From Kitasatospora azatica KCTC 9699 (GTDB lineage Bacteria > Actinomycetota > Actinomycetes > Streptomycetales > Streptomycetaceae): DNA of 64,000 nucleotides. Positions 9,603-17,318 of this stretch are shown here, piece after piece. The stretch's first letter is position 1. Every line of letters begins with the position of its first letter. The notes under the pieces are model-generated. The model had not been told where the DNA came from. It made no database searches and saw only the letters and a list, made by a program, of their open reading frames with translations. The translations under genes and the position numbers were made by a program. The stretch lies in NCBI RefSeq assembly GCF_000744785.1, contig NZ_JQMO01000002.1, positions 1,798,001 through 1,862,000 of the forward strand. Direction: 5' to 3'.

Positions 9603-9725
9603 TGATGACAGCCGGTGTTCGGTCAGCCAGGCTGCTGCTCATCGGAAGAGAGCTTCCCCGGGCGGAATTCCCGACCATTCCTCTCCTCTACTTCCCCGTT
9701 CACAGGTGTTCGTTCCCTTCCTACT

Positions 9726-9773
9726 GAGCGTGGAGTCGTTGTGCCTCTTGAGCGCGGAGTCGTTGTGCCTCGG
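9726..9773 (+). repeat. 24-bp tandem duplication carrying RBS and start codon
   Basis: Two 24-bp units (9726-9749 and 9750-9773) differ at only three positions. Each contains GGAG followed five bases later by GTG (9741 and 9765). The duplication therefore creates two in-frame translation starts for the downstream peptide. Confidence 0.75.
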
Positions 9774-9914
9774 ATCGCCCTGCTGGTGCTCGTAGTCCTG
9801 ATCGCCCTCGGCGCGGGAGCCGTCGAGTCGGCCTCCGCCCACCGTCCGCCCACTCAGCGGGCGGCGGCCCTCGACGGGTACGGCTGGGGCTACGGACACC
9901 CCCCGACCCCCTGA
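9741..9914 (+). CDS. Small secreted peptide (module copy 1)
   Basis: A 57-residue precursor. The hydrophobic core PRIALLVLVVLIALGAGAV and the site ESASA at 29-33 form a Sec signal peptide, leaving about 24 residues beginning HRPPTQR and ending GYGWGYGHPPTP. GTG 9741 gives 57 residues, the same length as the paralogous peptide at 62384; GTG 9765, in the second duplicated unit, would give 49. Each has GGAG 5 nt upstream. The tail shares a G-aromatic-x-W motif followed by prolines with the 62384 peptide. The stop is 7 nt before the 87-aa gene, so translation is probably coupled. A signalling peptide is the likeliest role; that is inference. Confidence 0.65.
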   Translation: MPLERGVVVPRIALLVLVVLIALGAGAVESASAHRPPTQRAAALDGYGWGYGHPPTP

Positions 9915-9921
9915 TGGAGCC

Positions 9922-10185
9922 ATGTACCTGATCACCCTTCGGCTGACCGGACCCGACACCGCGAGCGTGGACCCGGACTGCCTGACCGCGTTGATCGAGT
10001 CGCTGATCGAACCGGCCGACGGTGTGGAGCACCTGCGGGTGCTCTGCCGACCGGGCCGGATCGATCTCGCGGTCTTCGTACTGGCCGGGAGTGCGGGCGC
10101 CGCCGGGCGGGCGGCGCACGCGCTCTGCCGACGAGTTGTCGCGGAGCCGCCGCTCGCCGACTGGCGGCCGACGGCGAACCAGTGA
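9922..10185 (+). CDS. Conserved small protein paired with secreted peptide (copy 1)
   Basis: An 87-residue cytoplasmic protein with no signal peptide, beginning MYLITLRLTGPD. It is homologous to the 89-residue protein at 62567: both share a start of the M-aromatic/His-L type, PD at 11-12, the motif D-x-VEH-[LI]-R near 33-41, a Cys-x-Arg pair near 69-73 and a terminal W-R. ATG 9922 follows the peptide stop by 7 nt with GGAG at 9916-9919. The family is not one I recognise. In this position it could be an immunity-like, processing or regulatory partner of the peptide. It is followed by an 18-bp repeat array and then the SARP gene. Confidence 0.7.
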   Translation: MYLITLRLTGPDTASVDPDCLTALIESLIEPADGVEHLRVLCRPGRIDLAVFVLAGSAGAAGRAAHALCRRVVAEPPLADWRPTANQ

Positions 10186-10196
10186 CCCGTTGCGGG

Positions 10197-10287
10197 GTTG
10201 TCATGCAGTCCGGGGTTGTCGTGCAGTCCGGGGTTGTCGTGCAGTCCGGGGTTGTCATGAAGTCTGGGGGATGTCATGCAGTTGGGA
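10197..10287 (+). repeat. Tandem 18-bp repeat array (5 units) upstream of SARP
   Basis: Units based on GTTGTCGTGCAGTCCGGG start at 10197, 10215, 10233, 10251 and, after one extra G, at 10270. Each contains an ATG or GTG at the same place; the last ATG (10276) is the SARP start. The first four units are in one frame and form a 40-codon ORF (10203-10325) that overlaps the SARP start out of frame. The array fills almost all of the 90-bp gap. Confidence 0.8.
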
Positions 10288-12135
10288 GTACTCGGACCGC
10301 TGTCGGTCCGTGCGGACGAGCGTGAAGTGGTGATCGCCGGCAACCGGCAGCGCACCCTGCTGGCCACCCTGTTGCTGCACGGCGGCACGGTGGTGTCGGT
10401 CGACGCGCTGACCGAGGCGGTCTGGGACGGCCGGCCGCCCAAGGGGGTGCGCGGCGCGCTGCACACCTCGATGACCAGGCTGCGGCTGCAGTTGGGCCCG
10501 GCGGCCGGCGCGCGGATCGTGGCGCAGAGCCCCGGATACTGCTTCCGGGTGGCTCCCGAGGAGCTGGACGTCCACCGCTTCGAGGCCGCCGCGCTGCGCG
10601 GTCGCCGGGCGCTCGCCCAGCGCGCCTGGGCCGAGGCCTTCCGGCACCTGTCCGAGGCGGAGGCGTTGTGGCGCGGCGCCCCGTTGGAGGACGTCTGCTC
10701 CAACACCCTGCGGGATGCCTGGAGCGAGCCGCTGCGGCACCGGCTGCTCGCGGTCGGACTGGATCGGATCGACGCCGGCCTGCAGCTCGGCCGGCACGCC
10801 GAACTGCTCACGCCACTCCACCGGTTGGCCCGCGAGGAGCCGCTGGACGAGCGGGTCCACGAGCGGCTGATGCTGGCCCTGTACCGGGACGGGCGGACTT
10901 CGGAGGCGCTGGCCGCCTTTCAGCGGGCCCGCCGGATCCTGGTGCAGGAGCTGGGCGTTGAGCCCGGCCCCGCGCTGCGCGCCCTGCACGACCGGATCCT
11001 GGCCGCCGACCCGGCGCTCGCCGCGCCGCCCGAGTCGGCCGAGCGCCCGCCCGTGCCGCCCGCCGCACCGCCCGGCGTCCCGGCCCAACTCCCTTCCGGT
11101 CTGGCCGACTTCACCGGACGGATGGCTGAGCTGCGACGGCTCGAGGCGCTGCTCACCGGCCGCACCGAGGGGGTGCCGATCGCCGTGCTGTCCGGCTGCG
11201 GCGGGCTGGGCAAGAGCGCCCTGGCGGTCCAGGTCGCGCACCGGGTCCGCGAGCACTTCCCGGACGGGCAGCTGTACGCCCGGCTCGGCGGCCACGGCGG
11301 GCAGCCGCGACCGGTCGGCGAGGTACTCGCCTCCTTCCTGCTCGCCCTCGGCGTCGAGGCGGAGCGGATCCCCGGCTCGGCCGAGGACCGGGCGGACCTG
11401 TTCCGCACGGTGGTCGCCGACCGGCGGATCCTGATCGTGCTGGACGACGCCCGCGACACCGCCGAGCTGCGCCTGCTGCTGCCCGGCACCGCCTGGTGCG
11501 CCGTGGTGATCACCAGCCGGGTCCGGCTCGCCGGCCTCTGCTCGGCCGTCCTCTTCGACCTGGACGTACTGCCCCCGCAGGACTCCCTCGCCCTGCTGGC
11601 GAAGGTCGCCGGGCCGACCAGGATCGAGGCCGAACCCCGCGCCGCCCAGCAGGTGGTGGAGGCCTGCGCGGGCCTGCCGCTCGCGGTGCGGATCGTCGGC
11701 GCCAGACTGGCCGGCCGCCCGAACTGGCGACTGGCCGATCTGGCGGACCTGCTGACCGACGAGAACCACCGGATGCGCGAACTGCAGATCGGCGACCTCG
11801 CGGTGGCCGCGAGCTTCGCGCTCTCCTACGCCGCGCTGCGCGAGGCCGACAACGCCCAGGGCACCGCACTGGCCCGCGCCTTCCGACTGCTCGGTCTGGC
11901 CCCCGGCCCGACCATCGGCCTCGCCGCGGCAACCGCGCTGCTCGACCAGCCGCCCGCGGCGGCGGAGGAGGCATTGGAGGCCCTGGTCGACAGTCACCTG
12001 CTGGAGTCCGCCGGCCCCGGCCGCTACCGCTTCCACAGCCTGCTGCGCGCCTACGCCCGCAACGCCGCCCACCAGGAGGAACCCGAACCGGCCAGGGCGG
12101 CCGCCGCCCAACGGCTGCTCGAACTGCGGGCCTGA
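10276..12135 (+). CDS. AfsR/SARP-family transcriptional regulator with NTPase domain
   Basis: A 619-residue pathway activator. Residues 1-95 are the OmpR-like winged-helix DNA-binding domain (MQLGVLGPLSV...). The bacterial transcriptional activation domain spans about 97-245. An NB-ARC/STAND ATPase domain covers about 270-560, with Walker A SGCGGLGKSALA (306-317) and Walker B ILIVLDDA (385-392). The usual C-terminal TPR tail of full AfsR (about 990 aa) is missing, so this is a medium-length SARP. It lies downstream of the secreted peptide and the 87-aa protein on the same strand and probably belongs to that regulatory unit. No biosynthetic target genes are adjacent. The start codon lies inside the last 18-bp repeat, so leader changes may affect its expression. 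Confidence 0.9.
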   Translation: MQLGVLGPLSVRADEREVVIAGNRQRTLLATLLLHGGTVVSVDALTEAVWDGRPPKGVRGALHTSMTRLRLQLGPAAGARIVAQSPGYCFRVAPEELDVHRFEAAALRGRRALAQRAWAEAFRHLSEAEALWRGAPLEDVCSNTLRDAWSEPLRHRLLAVGLDRIDAGLQLGRHAELLTPLHRLAREEPLDERVHERLMLALYRDGRTSEALAAFQRARRILVQELGVEPGPALRALHDRILAADPALAAPPESAERPPVPPAAPPGVPAQLPSGLADFTGRMAELRRLEALLTGRTEGVPIAVLSGCGGLGKSALAVQVAHRVREHFPDGQLYARLGGHGGQPRPVGEVLASFLLALGVEAERIPGSAEDRADLFRTVVADRRILIVLDDARDTAELRLLLPGTAWCAVVITSRVRLAGLCSAVLFDLDVLPPQDSLALLAKVAGPTRIEAEPRAAQQVVEACAGLPLAVRIVGARLAGRPNWRLADLADLLTDENHRMRELQIGDLAVAASFALSYAALREADNAQGTALARAFRLLGLAPGPTIGLAAATALLDQPPAAAEEALEALVDSHLLESAGPGRYRFHSLLRAYARNAAHQEEPEPARAAAAQRLLELRA

Positions 12136-12208
12136 CCGGCCCACAGCCCCCGGCCCCACCCCCTCGGTACCACCCCCTCGGCCCCACCCCCTCGGTAGCA
12201 TCGAGGTG

Positions 12209-12883
12209 ATGGACTCCCTGCTCCCCCGCCCGCGCCTGACCGTGGCGCCCGGCGCGGTCCACGTCCCCGACTGGCTCGACCAGGAGCAACAGCGCGAGCT
12301 GGTCGCGGCCTGCCGCTCCTGGGCCACCGGCCCGGTCCCGATGCGGCACACCCGGCTGCCCCGGGGCGGCGTGATGTCGGTCCGGACCGTCTGCCTCGGC
12401 TGGCACTGGCAGCCGTACCGGTACACCCGCACCGCGGAGGACGTGAACGGCCGGCCGGTCGCCGAACTGCCGGACTGGCTGCTGCGACTGGGCCGCCGCG
12501 CCCTGGCCGACGCCTACCAGGACCCGACCGCCGGCGAGGACTACACCCCCGACACCGCGCTGATCAACTTCTACGACAGCGAGGCCAGGATGGGCATGCA
12601 CCAGGACAAGGACGAGCAGTCCAGCGCCCCCGTCGTCTCGCTGAGCATCGGCGACACCTGCACCTTCCGGTTCGGCAACACCGAGACCCGGAGCAGGCCC
12701 TACACCGATCTGCTGCTGGCCTCCGGCGACCTCTTCGTCTTCGGCGGCCCGTCCCGCTTCGCCTACCACGGCGTCCCGAAGATCCACCCGGGCACCGCCG
12801 CCCCCGCCTGCGGCCTGACCAGCGGCCGGCTCAACATCACCCTGCGCGTCACCGGCCTCACCAGCCAGAGCGGCGTGGAGTAG
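12209..12883 (+). CDS. alkB: AlkB-like 2OG-Fe(II) dioxygenase, alkylated DNA repair
   Basis: A 224-residue dioxygenase that oxidatively demethylates alkylated bases using 2-oxoglutarate and Fe(II). The metal site is HQD (His131, Asp133) within NFYDSEARMGMHQDKDE. The 2OG-binding signature RLNITLR (Arg207 to Arg213) is at the C-terminus. Length and motif spacing match bacterial AlkB. A -10-like TAGCAT (12196-12201) lies 7 nt before ATG 12209, suggesting a leaderless transcript; GTG 12206 is an alternative start three bases upstream. The preceding 50 bp contain short CACCCCCTCGG repeats. It is followed by a hairpin shared with the convergent gene. Confidence 0.9.
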   Translation: MDSLLPRPRLTVAPGAVHVPDWLDQEQQRELVAACRSWATGPVPMRHTRLPRGGVMSVRTVCLGWHWQPYRYTRTAEDVNGRPVAELPDWLLRLGRRALADAYQDPTAGEDYTPDTALINFYDSEARMGMHQDKDEQSSAPVVSLSIGDTCTFRFGNTETRSRPYTDLLLASGDLFVFGGPSRFAYHGVPKIHPGTAAPACGLTSGRLNITLRVTGLTSQSGVE

Positions 12884-12901
12884 GAACGGCGGAACGCCTG
12901 C

Positions 12902-12927
12902 GGGGGCGGACCGGAAGGTCCGCCCCA
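12902..12927. terminator. Bidirectional hairpin with GGAA tetraloop
   Basis: GGGGCGGACC (12903-12912), loop GGAA, GGTCCGCCCC (12917-12926). It lies between the convergent alkB (stop 12883) and the secreted-protein gene (stop 12950). Confidence 0.75.
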
Positions 12928-12949
12928 GCAGGGTCTCAGTGCGCCGTCG

Positions 12950-14893
12950 TCAGGAGACGTTGAGCGCGGTGTCGTCGATCACGAAGCTGGTCTGGAGGGA
13001 GGAGTCCTCCACACCGGTGAACTTGAGGGTGACGGTCTGGCCGGCGTAGGAGGAGAGGTCGAAGGACTTCTGCACGTAGCCGGTGGCCGCGTTGACGTTG
13101 CTGTAGGTGGCCAGGGTGGTGCTGTTGGCGGCCACGGTCAGCTTGTCGTAGGCGGTGGTGCCGGTCTCGGCGGTGTCGACGTGCAGCCAGAAGCTGAACG
13201 TCGCCTTGCAGCCGGCCGGGATGGTGACGGTCTGCGACACGGTGTCGGTGTGGGCGCTGCCGTAGCCGTCCATCCAGGCCTTCCAGGAGCCGCTGTGGGC
13301 GGCCTGGGAGGCGCTGTTGTCGACGACGCCGGAGCTGGCGGTCCACGGGGCGGCGCTACCGGTCTCGAAGCCGGCGTTGCCGAGCAGCTGGGCCGCGGTG
13401 CAGGTGCCGCCGCCGCTGGTGGCCACGGTCCAGCTGAAGGTGGTGGAGCCGGCCGCGCCGGTGGTGTCCGTCGCGGTGACGGTCACCGAGGAGGTCCCGG
13501 CGGTGGTCGGGGTACCGGAGATCAGGCCCGAGGAGTTGATCGACAGGCCGGCCGGCAAGCCGGTGGCCGAGTAGGTCAGCGTCTGGCCCGAGGCCGAGTC
13601 GCTGGCGCTGATCTGCAGGCTGGCGGCGGTGCCGACGGTGCCGCTCTGGGTGCCCGGGTTGGTCACCGTGACCGTGTTGGTGGTGCCGTGGGTCAGGATG
13701 GCGTGCGTGATGGCGCAGGAGTTGGTGTCGTTCGACCAGCTGGCCTGCTCGGCGTAGGAGCCGAAGGAGCCGAAGGAGACGTTGGCCGCGCCACCCGTGG
13801 TGCCGGGCTTCAGCCAGGCGCACTCGTCGGAGTTCTCCTGGCCGTTGTACGAGCTGCCGGTGACGTGGTTGGTCCAGCCGCCCGCCGGGTTCTGGTCCGA
13901 CATCATCTCGTGCCACTCGTGGCCGAGGGTCATCGTCCAACCGTCCAGGGTGCCGGGCGAGTTGACGAAGCCGACGCCGCAGTTGGCGCCCTGGTCGATG
14001 TTGTACGGCTGGTTGGAGAAGGCGATGTCGCCGTAGGGCGAGTTCGCCGCGCCACCGGTGAGGGTGGTGTCGCCGTTCCAGTCGTGCCAGGCGCAGTACC
14101 CGGTGGTCGGGTTCTGGTAGTCGTCCGGGTTGGTGCCGTGCGGCGACAGGATGATGTAGTACGCGTCGCGGTTCGAGGCAGCCGTGGTGTTGCCGAAGTG
14201 GGCGGCCGCGTTGACGGCCTCCACGCCGAGCTGGTGGCCGGTCGCCGAGGCCGGCGAGGCGGCCGCGTTGTCGTACCAGACGCCGGAGAGCACGCCGCCG
14301 CTCTGGTACGGGATGAAGTTGGCGTTCGCCGGGCAACTGGTCGCGCCGGTGGCCACGTTCGGGCCGTCGCACCACTGGGTCAGGTCGGCCGACCAGGTCT
14401 CGCCGTTGGTGCCGATGCCCTTGAACATCTGCTGGGTGGCGCCCGCGGCCCCGGCCGAGTCGCCGGAGAACTTCGCGTTGCCGTTGGCGTCGGTGCTCTG
14501 GGTACCCCACTGGTTACCGTAGAACACCAGGTAGACCTTGGAGTGGCCGCTCTGCACGCCGATGCCGTCGACACCGCCGCCGTAGGAGAGGGTCTGCTGA
14601 CCGGTCGCCGCCGCCTGCAGCTGGTGCGCGAGGCGGTCCCGCTTCATGGCCTCGTACTGCTGGATGCCCGGCAGGGTGCTGCGGGTGAGCGTCGAGCTGT
14701 ACGGGTTGAACTCGTTCGTGATGCCGGAGCCGGCGACGGCCGCGGTGTGGTGGGCCTGGCCCGAGACCACCGGGGTGTTGACCGTGGCGGCCTGGGCCGG
14801 GGCGACCATCAGGCCGGCCGCGGCGACGGCGAGGGAGACGGCGCTGGTGAGCGCAGCACGCCTCGCTATACGGGAGCTGTGGGGGCTTCCCAT
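12950..14893 (-). CDS. Secreted HExxH metalloprotease-like protein with Ig-like and C-terminal adhesion module
   Basis: A 647-residue exported protein. Residues 1-36 are a signal peptide ([10 protein letters not shown]...APAQAA). The main domain (about 60-400) contains [11 protein letters not shown] with HEWHE at 325-329, a zinc-type HExxH motif, followed by conserved Trp and Cys residues. A putative Ig-like (He_PIG) domain of about 90 residues comes next ([20 protein letters not shown]...). The last 150 residues ([12 protein letters not shown] to the end) match the C-terminal module of the phosphoesterase at 1593-4307. ATG 14893 has GAGAGGA about 9 nt upstream. Proteolytic activity is inferred from the motif only. 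It is divergent from the FBP gene across a 511-bp region. Confidence 0.8.
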   Translation of the reverse strand: MGSPHSSRIARRAALTSAVSLAVAAAGLMVAPAQAATVNTPVVSGQAHHTAAVAGSGITNEFNPYSSTLTRSTLPGIQQYEAMKRDRLAHQLQAAATGQQTLSYGGGVDGIGVQSGHSKVYLVFYGNQWGTQSTDANGNAKFSGDSAGAAGATQQMFKGIGTNGETWSADLTQWCDGPNVATGATSCPANANFIPYQSGGVLSGVWYDNAAASPASATGHQLGVEAVNAAAHFGNTTAASNRDAYYIILSPHGTNPDDYQNPTTGYCAWHDWNGDTTLTGGAANSPYGDIAFSNQPYNIDQGANCGVGFVNSPGTLDGWTMTLGHEWHEMMSDQNPAGGWTNHVTGSSYNGQENSDECAWLKPGTTGGAANVSFGSFGSYAEQASWSNDTNSCAITHAILTHGTTNTVTVTNPGTQSGTVGTAASLQISASDSASGQTLTYSATGLPAGLSINSSGLISGTPTTAGTSSVTVTATDTTGAAGSTTFSWTVATSGGGTCTAAQLLGNAGFETGSAAPWTASSGVVDNSASQAAHSGSWKAWMDGYGSAHTDTVSQTVTIPAGCKATFSFWLHVDTAETGTTAYDKLTVAANSTTLATYSNVNAATGYVQKSFDLSSYAGQTVTLKFTGVEDSSLQTSFVIDDTALNVS

Positions 14894-15404
14894 GGTTACG
14901 GGTTCCTCTCTCGAGCCCGCCGCCCGCTCCGATCAGGACTCGGGCGGCGGCTGGGCATACCTCACCCGTGTGGGGAATTCCGGGAAAGGTCGGCCGGGAA
15001 TCGGAATTGGTACGGACCACGGCAACTGTCGATCAGTCAGATCTGGATGGAGCACGCTGCCGTCTGTCGCGCTGAAGCAAACCAGAATGGGTTAACAGCG
15101 GTCAACAGGTCTTTCGCAGGAATCTCGCAGGCTTCTCACGCCGCAGGCCAGAGCGCCGGACCATTTCCGCAGGCCGCACCCGTTCATCGCGCGTAGCGCC
15201 GTCACGGAATGTCAACGACGGTAGCTCCGGGCGCAGTTCAAAAAAGCGTGGCTGCACATTAAGGAATCGAATACGACAGTTAAATCGCGGCGCAATTAAC
15301 TGTATAGAACCGCTCCGCGGGGTCGGCCTCGCCCGCCGCCCGAGCCATGCCTAGGGGTAATAAGTTTTTGCCTAATAGGATGAGGCAGTGCTACCGTCCG
15401 AAGC
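14894..15404. other. Long AT-richer intergenic region with inverted repeat
   Basis: No gene is supported here. The part from about 15225 to 15380 is clearly lower in G/C than its surroundings. It holds an inverted repeat ACAGTTAA (15277-15284) / TTAACTGT (15297-15304), 8-bp arms with a 12-bp spacer, which looks like an operator for one of the two divergent genes. Confidence 0.45.
15368..15404 (+). promoter_or_regulatory. Leaderless promoter of FBP-domain gene
   Basis: A -35 TTGCCT (15368-15373), 18-bp spacer and -10 TACCGT (15392-15397) end 7 nt before ATG 15405, placing the transcription start at the start codon. Confidence 0.5.
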
Positions 15405-15899
15405 ATGAGGGAACTGACCGAAGACCTGATCCGCAACTCGTTCGTCAACTGCTCCAAGGGCGAGGCCAAGCGGCTCGCCGTGCCCCGTGACCTGGCCGAA
15501 CAGCCATGGGAGGACTTGGACTTCCTGGGTTGGCGAGATCCGGGAGCGCCGGACCGCTGCTACCTGGTCGCCGAGCACGGCGGCGAGCTGATCGGTGTGA
15601 CGCTCCGGCTGGCGCCGCGCCAGACCGGCTCGATGCGCCGAAGCATGTGCTCGCTCTGCCTCACCACGCACCCGTCCAGCGGCGTGGCGCTGATGAGCGC
15701 CCGCAAGGCGCGCCGGACCGGCAGCGAGGCGGACTCGGTGGGCGAGTACATCTGCACCGACCTGGCCTGCTCGCTCTACGTCCGCGGCAAGAAGAAGGCC
15801 GAGCCGGGCGGGCGGCTGGAGGAGTCGCTGACCACGGAGGAGAAGATCGAGCGCACCACCGCGAGGCTGTCCGCCTTCCTGGACAAGCTCTTCGTCTGA
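15405..15899 (+). CDS. FBP-domain zinc-finger protein, FusB-like EF-G-binding
   Basis: A 164-residue protein matching the FBP family (EF-G-binding C-terminal treble-clef zinc finger, the FusB/FusC fold). The four zinc Cys are in CSLC (82, 85) and CTDLAC (117, 122). The N-terminal helices (MRELTEDLIRNSFVNCSKGE) and basic KKK patch resemble the ribosome/EF-G-contacting parts of FusB. Family members help release EF-G from stalled ribosomes and can give fusidic acid resistance. An EF-G paralogue gene begins only 1.4 kb away at 17319, which gives this context some weight. No ribosome binding site is present, consistent with a leaderless mRNA. The gene is convergent with rmlB. Confidence 0.82.
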   Translation: MRELTEDLIRNSFVNCSKGEAKRLAVPRDLAEQPWEDLDFLGWRDPGAPDRCYLVAEHGGELIGVTLRLAPRQTGSMRRSMCSLCLTTHPSSGVALMSARKARRTGSEADSVGEYICTDLACSLYVRGKKKAEPGGRLEESLTTEEKIERTTARLSAFLDKLFV

Positions 15900-15946
15900 G
15901 GCTCCGAGGCTCCGAGGCTCCCCCTTCCCGTGGAGCCCCGGCCCGG

Positions 15947-16930
15947 TCAGCCGGTGGCGGCCGCGCGCTGCTGAAGCGGCCGCCACCAGCCCGGATTCTC
16001 CCGGTACCAGTCGACCGTGGCCGCCAGACCGGCGGCCAGCTCCTGCCGCGGCCGGTAGCCGAGCTCCTCGCGCGCCTTGCTCCAGTCCACCGAGTACCGC
16101 AGGTCGTGCCCCTTGCGGTCGGGGACCTGCCGGACCCGGGACCAGTCGGCCCCGAAGGCCCGCAGCAGCCGCTCGGTCAGCTCCCGGTTGGACAACTCCG
16201 TGCCGCCGCCGAGGTTGTAGACCTCCCCCGGCTGCCCCTTCGCCCGCACCAGCTCGATGCCCCGGCAGTGGTCCGCCACGTGCAGCCAGTCCCGGACGTT
16301 GGCGCCGTCGCCGTACAGCGGCACGGTGCGCCCCTCGATCAGCCGGGTGACGAAGAGCGGCACCACCTTCTCCGGGAACTGCCTCGGGCCGTAGTTGTTG
16401 GAGCAGCGGGTGATCGAGACGTCCAGGCCGTGGGTGCGGTGGTAGGCGAGCACCATCAGGTCGGCGGCGGCCTTCGAGGCGGCGTACGGGGAGTTCGGCT
16501 GCAGCGGGTGGGTCTCCGGCCAGGAGCCGTGCTCGATCGAGCCGTACACCTCGTCCGTGGAGACGTGGACGAAACGCCCGGTGCCGTGGCGCAGTGCGGC
16601 GTCCAGCAGGCTCTGGGTGCCCAGCACATTGGTCCGGACGAACTCGGAGCCGTCCGCTATCGACCGGTCGACGTGGGACTCGGCGGCGAAGTGCACCACG
16701 GTGTCCACGCCGGGGAGGAGTTCGTCGAGCAGCCGGCGGTCGTTGATGTCGCCCTGCCGGAACTCCAGCCGGCGGTCGCCGGCCAGCGGGGCGAGGTTGG
16801 CCGGATTGCCCGCGTAGGTGAGCTTGTCGAGGACGGTGACCCGCAGCTCGGGCCGCCCCGGGTCCCCGAGCAGCATCCGCACGTAGTGCGAGCCGATGAA
16901 GCCGGCGCCACCGGTGACGAGTAGGTGCAT
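15947..16930 (-). CDS. rfbB: dTDP-glucose 4,6-dehydratase
   Basis: A 327-residue short-chain dehydrogenase-type enzyme (RmlB) converting dTDP-glucose to dTDP-4-keto-6-deoxyglucose with tightly bound NAD+. The Rossmann motif GGAGFIG lies at 7-13. The catalytic triad region is STDEVYG (Thr125, with the family Asp126-Glu127 pair) and YAASK (Tyr149, Lys153). The C-terminal sugar-binding segment contains NNYGPRQFPEK. ATG 16930 has AGGAG upstream; an open frame extends past it but has no family similarity. No rmlA, rmlC, rmlD or glycosyltransferase is adjacent, so it is an isolated deoxysugar gene. Short GAGGCTCC repeats (15898-15921) separate it from the convergent FBP gene. Confidence 0.93.
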   Translation of the reverse strand: MHLLVTGGAGFIGSHYVRMLLGDPGRPELRVTVLDKLTYAGNPANLAPLAGDRRLEFRQGDINDRRLLDELLPGVDTVVHFAAESHVDRSIADGSEFVRTNVLGTQSLLDAALRHGTGRFVHVSTDEVYGSIEHGSWPETHPLQPNSPYAASKAAADLMVLAYHRTHGLDVSITRCSNNYGPRQFPEKVVPLFVTRLIEGRTVPLYGDGANVRDWLHVADHCRGIELVRAKGQPGEVYNLGGGTELSNRELTERLLRAFGADWSRVRQVPDRKGHDLRYSVDWSKAREELGYRPRQELAAGLAATVDWYRENPGWWRPLQQRAAATG

Positions 16931-17121
16931 CGCGGGGTCTCCTGGGGTCACGGCGACCTCAAGAGTACGACAGGGCCCACTGCGGCTCGATCGCCGAAGG
17001 ACGCGGCTCGATCGCCGAAAAATCCGAGGCGCTCGCCACGACGGCGTGGCTACACTCGCAACCGATCGCGCGCCGCCACCACGTCGCGGCGCGCACCGTG
17101 ACGAGTGAGGGGAGACCGGCC

Positions 17122-17226
17122 GTGCGCTACCGCACCGCTGTCGTCGTTCCCCAGTCGCGGTTCGAGGTGATCCTGGTGTCCTCGCGCCCCCAGTCCCGGC
17201 TGCGCGGCCGGCACTGGCTCTCCTGA
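17122..17226 (+). CDS. 34-codon leader ORF upstream of EF-G paralogue
   Basis: GTG 17122 is preceded by GAGGGGAGA about 7 nt upstream and opens a 34-codon frame (MRYRTAVVVPQS..., rich in Arg, ending RHWLS). It ends 92 nt before the EF-G-like gene. Two short hairpins follow it directly. A translated leader for attenuation control is plausible; homology is unknown. Confidence 0.5.
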   Translation: MRYRTAVVVPQSRFEVILVSSRPQSRLRGRHWLS

Positions 17227-17240
17227 CGATCAACAGGCTC

Positions 17241-17268
17241 CTGTCTTCGGACAGTTGACGCTTCGTCA
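17241..17268 (+). promoter_or_regulatory. Two adjacent small hairpins, candidate attenuator
   Basis: CTGTC-TTCG-GACAG (17241-17254) is a UUCG-tetraloop hairpin. TGACG-CTT-CGTCA (17256-17268) follows immediately. They lie between the leader ORF and the EF-G-like start at 17319. Confidence 0.45.
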
Positions 17269-17318
17269 GGCAATCGCGCCCGCCTCTTTCCCGGATCGCT
17301 TCCGAAAGGCCATGGGCC

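Noticed and set aside
10197..10287. 18-bp repeats considered as CRISPR or iteron array
   Set aside because: There are no spacers between units, and there is no cas or replication gene. The repeats are head to tail, so a slippage array is simpler.
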